Assembly (NCBI RefSeq): GCF_020217005.1
Contig: NZ_JAIWOI010000059.1
Coordinates: forward strand, 1 to 10,000
Source of the DNA: Rheinheimera sp.
GTDB taxonomy: Bacteria; Pseudomonadota; Gammaproteobacteria; Enterobacterales; Alteromonadaceae
Direction of reading: 5' to 3'
DNA length: 10,000 nt
Shown piece after piece: positions 1-7,531 of the stretch (position 1 is its first letter; the number at the start of each line of letters is the position of its first letter). The notes under the pieces are model-generated. The model did no database searches. It saw only the letters and a program-made list of their open reading frames with translations, and was not told the origin of the DNA. A program made the translations under genes and the position numbers.

Positions 1-1119
1 ATCCGGTAAGTCGTTGGCTTTAGCGCCTTCGACCGGGCTGTATTTAAAGCAGCCGACGCGGTCGAGCTGTGCTTCTTCTAACCAGTCTAATAATTCCTGG
101 AACTCTTCTTCAGTCTCACCAGGGAAACCTACGATAAAGGTCGAACGAATCGTTAGTTCAGGACAGATTTCGCGCCATTTTTTGATGCGCTCTAACACGC
201 GGTCAGACTGACCAGGGCGTTTCATCAGTTTTAATATACGCGGGCTGGCGTGCTGGAAAGGAATATCCAGGTATGGCAATAACTTACCTTGCGCCATTAA
301 TGGGATCACATCATCGACATGCGGGTAAGGGTAGACATAGTGCAGACGCACCCAAATGCCTAAATCGGCCAAGGCTTCGCATAATGACTGCATAGAGGTC
401 TTGACCGGTTGGCCATTCCAGAAGCCTGTGCGGTGCTTCACATCCACACCATAAGCGCTGGTGTCCTGAGAGATAATCAGCAGCTCTTTTACGCCGGCTT
501 TTTGTAAACGCGCCGCTTCATCCAGCACTTCGCCAATAGGGCGGCTGACTAAGTCACCACGCATCGACGGGATAATGCAGAAAGTACAACGGTGGTTACA
601 GCCTTCAGAAATTTTTAAGTAGGCGTAATGTTTAGGCGTTAATTTAATGCCGTGATCCGGTACCAGTTGAATAAAGGGATCATATTTTGGCTTAGGCACA
701 AAGTCATGCACCTGCTTTAATACGTTTTCATACGCATGAGGACCGGTAATACCCAGCACATTCGGATGCACTTCACGGATTTCATCCTCACGTGCACCTA
801 AACAGCCCGTCACTATCACTTTGCCGTTTTCAGCTAAAGCTTCGCCTATGGTATCTAACGATTCCTGCACCGCGCTGTCGATAAAACCACAGGTGTTGAC
901 GATCACCAGCTCGGCATCATCATAACTTGGAACTATTTGATAACCTTCAGTTTTTAACTGAGTCAGAATACGCTCTGAGTCCACCAGGTTTTTTGGGCAA
1001 CCTAAGCTTACAAACCCGATTTTTGCGCCTGAGCCATTGGCCTGAGCCTGCGCTGTCAGACTTTTCACCGGTGTTTCCAGTGTGGTGGTTTGTGATGGAT
1101 CAAAGGTTTCGACTGTCAT
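1..1119 (-). CDS. rimO: Ribosomal protein S12 methylthiotransferase RimO (partial, C-terminus off window)
   Basis: RimO is a cytoplasmic radical-SAM enzyme with two iron-sulfur clusters that adds a methylthio group to the conserved aspartate of ribosomal protein S12. The first 373 residues are visible. They begin with a T/Q-rich extension of about 32 residues, longer than the roughly 8 residues of E. coli RimO, before the family start [18 protein letters not shown]. The N-terminal MTTase domain has its three cluster cysteines at C41, C77 (NTCGF) and C106 (VTGCLG). The radical-SAM motif CNHRCTFC gives C174, C178 and C181. [20 protein letters not shown] and [12 protein letters not shown] follow as in E. 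coli. About 70 residues are missing at the left edge, mostly the TRAM domain. The start is ATG at 1119, preceded by AGGA at a good distance. Near-identity to E. coli RimO through the core makes MiaB unlikely. Confidence 0.97.
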   Translation of the reverse strand, partial: MTVETFDPSQTTTLETPVKSLTAQAQANGSGAKIGFVSLGCPKNLVDSERILTQLKTEGYQIVPSYDDAELVIVNTCGFIDSAVQESLDTIGEALAENGKVIVTGCLGAREDEIREVHPNVLGITGPHAYENVLKQVHDFVPKPKYDPFIQLVPDHGIKLTPKHYAYLKISEGCNHRCTFCIIPSMRGDLVSRPIGEVLDEAARLQKAGVKELLIISQDTSAYGVDVKHRTGFWNGQPVKTSMQSLCEALADLGIWVRLHYVYPYPHVDDVIPLMAQGKLLPYLDIPFQHASPRILKLMKRPGQSDRVLERIKKWREICPELTIRSTFIVGFPGETEEEFQELLDWLEEAQLDRVGCFKYSPVEGAKANDLPD

Positions 1120-1361
1120 GTAAATCCTGCAAAGTAAAAGGGCCGGAAAAAAAGTGCGCGGATTATACCTGAATCAAGCGGAAGAAACAGTCCTGGCTGT
1201 ATAAAAAACAATCAACAACGGGGCATATCTGCATTTGTTCTTTATGAACTGGTCAATGAAGTGAAAAAGCCGGAAAAATACCTTGCTCACTACTACCAGT
1301 TTGCTGATTTTCGCTAATACTTTCCGCGTTATCTATTGAATGTCGGTCAGGAGAATCTTCT
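1120..1361. other. Divergent intergenic region between rimO and the alcohol dehydrogenase gene
   Basis: These 242 bases separate two divergently transcribed genes. They contain the rimO -10 box. They also contain a plus-strand reading frame open from 1138 to a TAA at 1315-1317, with coding-like composition but no usable start codon, and an imperfect 20-base direct repeat (1132-1151 and 1259-1278, 17 of 20 identical). The alcohol dehydrogenase ribosome binding site AGGAG lies at 1349-1353, eight bases before its ATG. I could not pick out a convincing promoter for the plus-strand gene: TTGCTC at 1283-1288 has no good -10 partner. Confidence 0.5.
1162..1167 (-). promoter_or_regulatory. Putative -10 element of rimO
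   Basis: On the minus strand this reads TATAAT, a perfect sigma-70 -10 hexamer, 43 bases upstream of the rimO ATG. This would give a leader of roughly 35 bases containing the AGGA ribosome binding site. At 17-bp spacing the -35 position reads CTGTTT, a poor match, so the promoter is either weak at -35 or activator-dependent. This is a prediction from sequence only. Confidence 0.45.
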
Positions 1362-2363
1362 ATGGTCAAAGCTTATGCAGCATTAAAACCTCATTCACCT
1401 TTGTCTGTGATTGAGTTTGATCCCGGTCCTTTGGGCCGGCAGGATGTAGAAATTGATGTGGATTATTGTGGTATTTGCCATTCCGATTTATCCATGCTCA
1501 ATAATGACTGGGGGATGTCGGTTTACCCTTTGGTGGCTGGCCACGAAGTAGTTGGGCGTATTGCAGCCTTAGGGGCTGATGTCCGTCATCTGGCTATTGG
1601 TCAGGTCGTTGGCTTGGGCTGGCATTCCGACTATTGCCACCATTGCAGTAGTTGTGGCTCAGGTGATCACAACTTATGTGCGTCAGCTCAAGGCACTATA
1701 GTGGGGCGTCATGGCGGTTTTGCAGACAAAGTGCGGGCGAATGCCAGCAGTGTAGTGGCTTTGCCTGAAGGGATGGATGCAAAAAGCGCTGGTCCTCTGT
1801 TTTGTGGGGGTATTACTGTGTTTAACCCGCTGGTGCAATTTGAGGTTAAACCAACAGATAAAGTCGCTGTGATTGGCATAGGTGGGCTAGGCCATATGGC
1901 GCTGCAGTTTTTACGGGCTTTTGGTTGTGAAGTGACAGCTTTTACCTCAAGCGATAGCAAGACAATTGAAGCCAAAGAGTTAGGGGCGCATTATTGTATT
2001 AACTCCACAAATGCTGCAGAAATAGCCGCAGCTGCCGGTCGTTTTGACTTTATATTGACTACTGTGAATGTGAAGCTGGACTGGAATTTATATCTTTCGA
2101 CACTTAAACCTAAAGGCCGGTTGCATTTTGTTGGTGCTACACTGGAACCTCTGGATCTGAATGTGTTTAGTCTGATCATGGCGCAGCGTTCCGTTTCAGG
2201 TTCTCCGGTTGGCAGCCCGGCGACTATCAGAAAAATGCTGGAATTTGCCGTGCAGCACAACATTAAACCCGTAGTAGAACTCTTTAAGTTTGATCAGATT
2301 AACCAAGCCATAGCCCATCTGCAAAGTGGTAAGGCTCGTTATCGGATTGTGCTGGAGAGGTAA
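1362..2363 (+). CDS. Zinc-dependent alcohol dehydrogenase, cinnamyl-alcohol-dehydrogenase type (MDR superfamily)
   Basis: A cytosolic medium-chain dehydrogenase of 333 residues, normal for the family, expected to interconvert an alcohol and its aldehyde with NAD(P)H. The N-terminal catalytic domain has the zinc site C36-G-I-C39-H-S-D42 with GHE at 60-62 and a probable third ligand, C148 (LFCGG). The structural zinc lobe is complete, with C92, C95, C98 and C106 (CHHCSSCGSGDHNLC). The Rossmann domain carries GIGGLG at 172-177. The next strand ends in FTSS (194-197) rather than an acidic residue, which in this family suggests NADP(H) preference; that is inference. The physiological substrate is not readable, but the YahK/CAD branch usually reduces aldehydes. 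The ATG at 1362 has AGGAG eight bases upstream. The gene stands alone: divergent from rimO, with a 161-bp gap to the next gene containing a possible terminator. Confidence 0.92.
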   Translation: MVKAYAALKPHSPLSVIEFDPGPLGRQDVEIDVDYCGICHSDLSMLNNDWGMSVYPLVAGHEVVGRIAALGADVRHLAIGQVVGLGWHSDYCHHCSSCGSGDHNLCASAQGTIVGRHGGFADKVRANASSVVALPEGMDAKSAGPLFCGGITVFNPLVQFEVKPTDKVAVIGIGGLGHMALQFLRAFGCEVTAFTSSDSKTIEAKELGAHYCINSTNAAEIAAAAGRFDFILTTVNVKLDWNLYLSTLKPKGRLHFVGATLEPLDLNVFSLIMAQRSVSGSPVGSPATIRKMLEFAVQHNIKPVVELFKFDQINQAIAHLQSGKARYRIVLER

Positions 2364-2378
2364 CTCTGTTCTTGATCG

Positions 2379-2405
2379 GAGGCTGGTCGTGCGGCCTCTT
2401 GTTTT
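2379..2405 (+). terminator. Possible weak rho-independent terminator after the alcohol dehydrogenase gene
   Basis: GAGGC (2379-2383) and GCCTC (2394-2398) can form a five-pair stem over a ten-base loop, followed directly by TTGTTTT. It begins 16 bases after the stop codon. The stem is short and the loop large, so it is much weaker than the two terminators further right and some read-through into the next gene is plausible. Confidence 0.38.
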
Positions 2406-2476
2406 AAATGCGGTCAGAACCGGATTTTTAACGTCAGCTGTTAGTTTAGTGGCTGGTCGCTTTTCCTTACCTTAGG

Positions 2477-2492
2477 TATAACTAGATATAAC
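2477..2492 (+). promoter_or_regulatory. Tandem -10-like hexamers upstream of the amidohydrolase-RidA gene
   Basis: TATAAC occurs twice, at 2477-2482 and 2487-2492, each five of six matches to the -10 consensus. They lie 33-43 bases before the ATG at 2525. No convincing -35 hexamer sits 16-18 bases upstream of either copy. The ribosome binding site is also modest (AGAAGAG-like purine run just before the ATG). A promoter here fits the preceding possible terminator, but this is a weak call. Confidence 0.3.
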
Positions 2493-2524
2493 CAAATAAG
2501 AACAGCCACTTAGAAGAGAAAATA

Positions 2525-4168
2525 ATGGCCTTCCAATTATCCCGCCCCTTTGTATTTTTGTTTAGCCTCATCAGTTGCGCCGTATCCGCGCAGACGGTGT
2601 TACTGGAAAACATCACGTTGGTGGATGTAAAAACCTTACAGCTCAAAGCAGGGCAGACCGTTGCGATTGATGGTGACCGCATCAGCGCCGTATACGCCAG
2701 TGGCAGTCAAAAAGCTCCGGCTGACAGCACTGTGCTGGATATGAAAGGTTTATATGTACTGCCCGGGTTAATTGATGCTCATGTGCACCATGCCACTGAA
2801 CCTGAAGGTGGCGACAATGCGGGTATTACAGAGCAAAGACTTAGTGCTTTGCTCAGAGGTGGTGTCACCACTGTAAGGGATATGGGCGGTGATGTAAGGG
2901 TCCTGACTGGATTAAAACGTCAGGCTGAGCTGGACTTAATTCAGTCTCCCGATATTTATTATTCAGTCATTATTGGTGGCCCGGAGTTTTTCAGCGACCC
3001 ACGCACTGTTGCCTCAGCCCGTGGCAAAACACCGGGTGATACAGATTGGATGCGATCGGTGAATGCTAAAACTGACTTTGATGCTTTGATGCTGCGCACT
3101 TTGGGCACAGGCGCTACTGGTATAAAAATTTACGCCAAAGTGCCGGCGGATTTAATGCCAAAGCTATCTGCTGCTGCAAAAAAATATGGAGTGAAAGTTT
3201 GGGCTCATGCTTATGTTGGACCTGCTAAACCTGAGGATGCAGTACAAGCGGGCGTAGAGGTGATTTCGCACGCGCCTGATCTGGCTGCGACTGTGATTTC
3301 ACCTTATGAGAACTGGCGCCGTAAAGATTTACCTGTTACGGCAGAGATAAAGCAAGCCTCGTTTGACCCCGCAAATTATCGGGCCTTGTTGGCGCAAATG
3401 AAACAGCATGACACTATGCTGGATGCCACTTTAACTATTTTCCATCAACTACAAAAACGTAACCTGAATGCTGCCACAATTTATCAGCATGGTGTGTTAT
3501 TAACCAAACTGGCGCACCAGCAAGGTATAAAAATCGTCGCAGGAACAGATTATTTAACAGATAAAGCAGGGCTGGATTATCCTATGGTACATCAGGAAAT
3601 GCAGTTGCTGGTGGACCAGGCCGGATTGACGCCATTACAGGCGATTCAAGCCGCTACTTTGCACGGGGCAGAAGCTATAGGCATAGCGGATAAAGTAGGC
3701 AGTATAGAGGCAGGAAAAAAAGCAAACTTGCTGATCCTTTCAGCTAATCCAGCGGATAATATCAGTAATAGCCGTCTGATCAGCCACGTGATCAAAAATG
3801 GCCATTTTGTTTACCGTGGTGATGATAGTCGTCTGCCTTTTAGCAGCGCCAGAGTTGTTAACGGTGTATTGTATTTATCCGGGCAGCTCGGCAATTTCCC
3901 GGGCACTATGGTACTGAATGGGCAAAGCATTGAAAGCCAGATGCATCAAACCCTGCAAAACATAGGTGCGGTATTGCAACATCATCAACTCGATTTTAAT
4001 GCAGTCTTTAAATGCACCGTCATGCTGGAGAATATCAAAGACTGGCCCGCGGCAAACAAGGTGTACCTACAGTACTTTAAGGCACCTTTACCAGCCAGAA
4101 GCGCTTTTGCAGCCAGCGGGCTGGCATTGGGGGCCAAAGTCGAAGTGGAATGTATGGCGCAACTTTAA
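2525..4168 (+). CDS. Exported metal-dependent amidohydrolase with C-terminal RidA (YjgF/UK114) domain
   Basis: A 547-residue two-domain fusion. Residues 1-22 look like an export signal (MAFQLSRPFVFLFSLISCAVSA, cleavage likely before Q23). LISC at 15-18 also fits a lipobox, so the protein is periplasmic or a lipoprotein. Residues 24-430 form an amidohydrolase of the imidazolonepropionase/prolidase-like group (COG1228 type). Probable metal-site residues are H86 and H88 (DAHVH), K201 (GIKIY), H228 (WAHAY), H249 (ISHAPD) and D342 (AGTDYLTD), with the returning beta strand VGSIEAGKKANLLIL at 391-405. These enzymes hydrolyse cyclic amides or peptides; the substrate here is unknown. Residues 437-547 form a RidA domain that keeps the key arginine R525 (PLPARS) and a glutamate E542 (KVEVECMA), matching R105 and E120 of E. 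coli RidA, so imine/enamine deaminase activity is plausible. The usual N-terminal tyrosine region is shortened. The next gene starts 93 bases downstream. Confidence 0.92.
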   Translation: MAFQLSRPFVFLFSLISCAVSAQTVLLENITLVDVKTLQLKAGQTVAIDGDRISAVYASGSQKAPADSTVLDMKGLYVLPGLIDAHVHHATEPEGGDNAGITEQRLSALLRGGVTTVRDMGGDVRVLTGLKRQAELDLIQSPDIYYSVIIGGPEFFSDPRTVASARGKTPGDTDWMRSVNAKTDFDALMLRTLGTGATGIKIYAKVPADLMPKLSAAAKKYGVKVWAHAYVGPAKPEDAVQAGVEVISHAPDLAATVISPYENWRRKDLPVTAEIKQASFDPANYRALLAQMKQHDTMLDATLTIFHQLQKRNLNAATIYQHGVLLTKLAHQQGIKIVAGTDYLTDKAGLDYPMVHQEMQLLVDQAGLTPLQAIQAATLHGAEAIGIADKVGSIEAGKKANLLILSANPADNISNSRLISHVIKNGHFVYRGDDSRLPFSSARVVNGVLYLSGQLGNFPGTMVLNGQSIESQMHQTLQNIGAVLQHHQLDFNAVFKCTVMLENIKDWPAANKVYLQYFKAPLPARSAFAASGLALGAKVEVECMAQL

Positions 4169-4191
4169 CAATTGCTTACATAATTGACACT

Positions 4192-4220
4192 TTTACCTGC
4201 TGTAGTCGCTGAAGTGTTAT
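4192..4220 (+). promoter_or_regulatory. Possible sigma-70 promoter for the DUF2252 gene
   Basis: TTTACC (4192-4197) and TGTTAT (4215-4220) are each four of six matches to the -35 and -10 consensus and are separated by exactly 17 bases. The -10 lies 41 bases before the ATG at 4262. A perfect TTGACA just upstream (4184-4189) has no -10 partner at proper spacing. The call is weak. Confidence 0.35.
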
Positions 4221-4261
4221 GTTTTAGTATGGCGTAGAAAGGATTCATTCTGGAATTGCTC

Positions 4262-5602
4262 ATGAAAAAATCACAACGCCTTAAACAGTTGCAACAAGAG
4301 TTGAAACGCACTGATGCTGTAACGCCGGGCCTCGATCCTGTGCTTGCCAAACATCAGAAAATGGCACAAAACCCCTTTCGCTTTTTGCGCGGTAGTTCAG
4401 GGTTGTTTTATGCGGATATCAAAAACTCTGTATTGAAACTCCCTGCGTTATTAACGACAAAAATCCCGCCAACTACAGTAGTAGGAGATTGTCATTTATC
4501 TAACTTTGGCTTTTTTACCGAAGAAGGCTCATCCGGCGACAGAGTTATTTTTGCTCCGAATGATTTTGACGATGCCTGTGTTGGCCATGCCGTCTGGGAC
4601 TGGAGCCGTTATGCGGTCAGTATTTTATTGGCTGCAGACTACTGTCAGGGCGTAAAGCAGCAGCGTTATAGCAATGATAATGAGCTGGAGCTGGATAAAT
4701 TAGAGGTGGTGTCGGCTAAAGAAGCTGAGCAGGCGGTGCGGGCTTTTCTCACGGCTTACACTGACCAATGTAAGGCTATTTTGGCTGAGCCAGAATTGAG
4801 GTATTCAGTCCTGGATGATTTTCCGAAACATCACGTACTTAAACCTGTACTGAAAAAAGCTATTAAACGTGCGGCCAAAGGGCAAGACTTTTTACGTAAA
4901 AGCACTTTAGCCAAATGCGCTGACTTATCAGCCCGGCCTCTGAGGTTTAAACAGGACACAACGAAATTCAGTCGTCTATCGCCGGAACTTTACAAAGAGG
5001 TTGAATATAGTTTCAGGCCTTATGTCAACGACGAGATTTTAGATATTGTTACCCGCCAGGGCGCTGGGACAGGCTCGTTAAATATGCAGCGTTATTATTT
5101 ATTGGTGGGGTCAAAAGAGATTCAGAGTGAAGAAGATTTGGCCTTGTGCCATTTGATTGAAGCTAAGCAACAACGCGACTCAGCGCCTTTGTATTTTTTT
5201 CCGGACCTCAGCCCGGTCAACCGTTTAAATGCCGCCCATTTAACTGTGGATTGCCAGCGTTTAATGCAGCGTCGGCCGGATCTGGTGTTGGATGAACATT
5301 ATTGGAATGGCGCTCATTATCTGGTGCGATCACTGCATCATGCCAATGTGGATGTGGACCCTGAAGATGTCTGTTTTGCTGAAAAAGCAGCGGGGGAGAA
5401 ACTGGCAGAATACTCCCAAGCCTGCGGCCGCGCTTTAGCCCTTGCCCATAGCAGAGGCGACCGCCGTTCGCTGCGGTTTGAACAGGCTGTGGTGCAACAT
5501 TTGCCAGAACTGCAGGATGAACTGGTGCAGTCTTGCCTGGAGTATGCAGAGCAGCAAAAAGCTGATTGCACCCTGCTTAGCGAATTGTTAAAAGCACAAT
5601 AG
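4262..5602 (+). CDS. DUF2252 family protein (kinase-like motifs, function unknown)
   Basis: A soluble protein of 446 residues with no signal peptide or membrane segment, recognised as DUF2252 (COG4320 type) by its motif series. NPFRFLRGSSGLFYAD (37-52) comes first. GDCHLSNFG (75-83) and NDFDD (100-104) resemble the catalytic loop and metal-binding DFD of kinase-like phosphotransferases. Next come WDWSRYAVS (112-120), a glycine-rich stretch GAGTGSLNMQRYYLL (267-281), EAK (300-302) and HSRGDRRS (396-403). No biochemical role is established to my knowledge; a small-molecule or protein kinase-like activity is inference. The start is uncertain. ATG 4262 has only TGGA as ribosome site, whereas TTG 4256, two codons earlier, sits 12 bases after AAGGA (4239-4243). 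The last codon lies five bases from the bidirectional terminator. The neighbours do not suggest a pathway. Confidence 0.88.
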   Translation: MKKSQRLKQLQQELKRTDAVTPGLDPVLAKHQKMAQNPFRFLRGSSGLFYADIKNSVLKLPALLTTKIPPTTVVGDCHLSNFGFFTEEGSSGDRVIFAPNDFDDACVGHAVWDWSRYAVSILLAADYCQGVKQQRYSNDNELELDKLEVVSAKEAEQAVRAFLTAYTDQCKAILAEPELRYSVLDDFPKHHVLKPVLKKAIKRAAKGQDFLRKSTLAKCADLSARPLRFKQDTTKFSRLSPELYKEVEYSFRPYVNDEILDIVTRQGAGTGSLNMQRYYLLVGSKEIQSEEDLALCHLIEAKQQRDSAPLYFFPDLSPVNRLNAAHLTVDCQRLMQRRPDLVLDEHYWNGAHYLVRSLHHANVDVDPEDVCFAEKAAGEKLAEYSQACGRALALAHSRGDRRSLRFEQAVVQHLPELQDELVQSCLEYAEQQKADCTLLSELLKAQ

Positions 5603-5606
5603 AAAA

Positions 5607-5649
5607 TGCCGATAAAAAAAGCCGCTTCAAGCGGCTTTTTTTATCGGCA
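5607..5649. terminator. Bidirectional rho-independent terminator (perfect long hairpin)
   Basis: Arms 5607-5625 and 5631-5649 are perfect reverse complements (19 pairs) around the loop TTCAA. The core is GCCGC/GCGGC flanked by a run of seven A on the left and seven T on the right. Read from either strand it gives a GC-rich stem followed by a T run. It sits between convergent genes: five bases after the DUF2252 stop and nine bases beyond the stop of the minus-strand iron permease. It therefore most likely ends transcription of both. Confidence 0.93.
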
Positions 5650-5657
5650 GACTGGTT

Positions 5658-7505
5658 TTAACCTTTGCGGCTGCGCACCAGATAAATCAGCGCTATCAGT
5701 ACTAAAGCAGACTGCAGTACCACACCCTGAGTATTAGGGTAGAATCCTAACCAGCTGATGGTGGGCAGGTTCAGCTGACTCACCGACAAAGTACCGGCCT
5801 CCTGCAGGGCTGCTATACCTTTACCCGCCATGACGATGGCCAGAACCAGCATCAGCAGGGCAGTGCTGCCAAAGAAGGATTTCAGTGGTAGTTTCAGTGC
5901 AAACTTAAATACAGCCAGACCTAAAACAGCCAGCAGGACCAAAGCCGCCGCTATACCAGAGACAAAGCTTTGCTGTGCCTGTTCGCCACCCTGTAACCAT
6001 AGCGCCTGATAAAACAGAATAGTTTCAAAGGCTTCACGGTACACAGCTAAAAACACCACCAGACCTAAACCAAAATAAGCACCACCTGATACGGCATTTT
6101 GTACTTTGTTCTGGATAAAGTTACTCCATTCTTTGGCACTGGTTTTGCTGTGCATCCAAAAGCCCATGTAGAACAGAATAGCGGCGGCGATAAGGGCTGT
6201 ATAACCTTCAGTCAGCTCACGCGAAGCACCTGAGATATCAATCACGAAACTTGAAACAAACCAGGTAACAGCGCCTAATGCCAAAGCACCTACCCAGCCA
6301 ATATGCACAGTGTGACGCAAAGTAGGTTTGTCGGTTTTTACGGCCACGCTGTAAATGGCAGCAACAACCAGTAAAGCTTCTAAGCCTTCACGTAATAAAA
6401 TCAGCAGCGCGGCTAAAAATACATTGATGCTGCTTAGTTGAGTTTCTGATAATTCAGTCTGAGCTTGTTTTAATAAGCTTTGAATTTCAGCGATACGAGG
6501 TACCACATTGTCTTTTTGCGTCGGATCTTTGAGCAGTTGACGCAAGCCCAACATGGCATGTTCAATCTGGTCACGCAGAGGGGGGTTGACTGTTCCCAGC
6601 GGGTTTTCCACCAGTTCAAAACCGTCCAGATAAGCAGACACGGCCTGATCATAAGCTGCTTGTGGGTTTTGCGCGTATAAATCAGCAGAAAGTTGCAATT
6701 TCTGCTGAGCTATTACCAGCGGATCTTTACTTTGGGCCTGGAAAAAACGCTCCGGGTTACTGCGGAACAGGCTCATCAGCTCAGCGCCAAAGTCTGGGTA
6801 AAGCTTGATTAAATCTTTTGGTGTCGCAGTTAATAAGTCTTTCACTGCGCCGTTTTCAATCATGGCGTCCGGCACTTTACTTGTGTCCAAACCTTGGCCT
6901 GCGATATGACCAACATAAAAGGCCAGGTCCCAGCGGCTTTGTTCATCTAAATGAGCAAAAGACGCCATACCAGTGTCGGCCACACCTAAGGTGATGGTAT
7001 TAAATAAACCATAGGCGCTGCGAGCCTGATAGCGTTCTACTTCGTGAAAATTGGTTGGGGCAGGGTCCAGTTGAGCGCCGGCCGGACCGTCACCCATAGC
7101 GGTGGCGCCATGACAAGCAGCACAGTTGGTGGCGAACAAAGCTTCACCACGTGTTAAATCCGGGCTTTTTTGTGGGACTGGAATGGCAGGCATGGCTGCA
7201 ATAACACTCTGACGCATCAGCGCTGTTAAGGCCTGAATGTCTTTTTCCGCGGCTTTATCAGCAATAAGCTGTTTTAATTGAGCGGATTGCTGCTGCAATT
7301 CCTGAGGTGCTGTGGCAACTTCTTCCGCTATTAACGAAGAAAACTCCTGCATCTCTCCGTATTCAGCTTCGCTAACAATTTTACCTTCAGCCACAGCCGC
7401 ACTGTAGTCAGCACCAATGTATTCAATGTATTGGATCAACTTATCCGAAGCGAATGCCGGAAACGCTAGCAGCGCTATCAACACCAGAATCAAACGAAAT
7501 GCCAT
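5658..7505 (-). CDS. Cytochrome c-FTR1 family high-affinity iron permease
   Basis: A 615-residue inner-membrane iron transporter with a periplasmic haem domain. Residues 1-19 are a signal peptide (MAFRLILVLIALLAFPAFA). Residues 20-110 are a helical, charged periplasmic segment (YIEYIGADYSAAVAEG). A class I cytochrome c domain covers about 115-205, with haem motif CAACH at 128-132 and probable axial methionine M180 (TGMASF). Residues 260-350 are a second helical periplasmic region containing AYLDGFELVE. The FTR1 permease occupies 358-615 with about seven membrane segments. It contains both RExxE iron-binding motifs, REGLE (372-376) and REAFE (490-494), needed for ferric transport in the family. 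The haem domain may oxidise Fe(II) or pass electrons during uptake; that is inference. The ATG at 7505 has AGGTG just upstream. A Fur box overlaps the -10, indicating iron repression. The stop lies nine bases from the shared terminator. Confidence 0.95.
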   Translation of the reverse strand: MAFRLILVLIALLAFPAFASDKLIQYIEYIGADYSAAVAEGKIVSEAEYGEMQEFSSLIAEEVATAPQELQQQSAQLKQLIADKAAEKDIQALTALMRQSVIAAMPAIPVPQKSPDLTRGEALFATNCAACHGATAMGDGPAGAQLDPAPTNFHEVERYQARSAYGLFNTITLGVADTGMASFAHLDEQSRWDLAFYVGHIAGQGLDTSKVPDAMIENGAVKDLLTATPKDLIKLYPDFGAELMSLFRSNPERFFQAQSKDPLVIAQQKLQLSADLYAQNPQAAYDQAVSAYLDGFELVENPLGTVNPPLRDQIEHAMLGLRQLLKDPTQKDNVVPRIAEIQSLLKQAQTELSETQLSSINVFLAALLILLREGLEALLVVAAIYSVAVKTDKPTLRHTVHIGWVGALALGAVTWFVSSFVIDISGASRELTEGYTALIAAAILFYMGFWMHSKTSAKEWSNFIQNKVQNAVSGGAYFGLGLVVFLAVYREAFETILFYQALWLQGGEQAQQSFVSGIAAALVLLAVLGLAVFKFALKLPLKSFFGSTALLMLVLAIVMAGKGIAALQEAGTLSVSQLNLPTISWLGFYPNTQGVVLQSALVLIALIYLVRSRKG

Positions 7506-7531
7506 AATTCACCTATATTTATCGCTCTAAC

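Noticed and set aside
1096..1119. Possibility that rimO starts further downstream because its N-terminus is longer than in E. coli
   Set aside because: The ATG at 1119 has a good AGGA site and a -10 box at the right distance, there is no internal ATG before KIGFVSLG, and I recall similar extensions in Alteromonadales RimO proteins.
927..1172. Open frame of 81 codons on the plus strand
   Set aside because: It lies almost entirely antisense to the 5' end of rimO, whose minus-strand frame matches a known family residue by residue; no ribosome binding site or recognisable protein.
1709..2263. Two minus-strand open frames of about 90 codons
   Set aside because: Both are shadows within the alcohol dehydrogenase gene, which has complete zinc and cofactor motifs on the plus strand.
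4169..4186. Inverted repeat CAATT...AATTG after the amidohydrolase-RidA stop as a terminator
   Set aside because: Stem is only five A/T-rich pairs with no following T run in the right place.
4184..4189. Perfect TTGACA -35 hexamer
   Set aside because: At 15-19 bases downstream there is no sequence resembling TATAAT, so it is not called as a promoter on its own.
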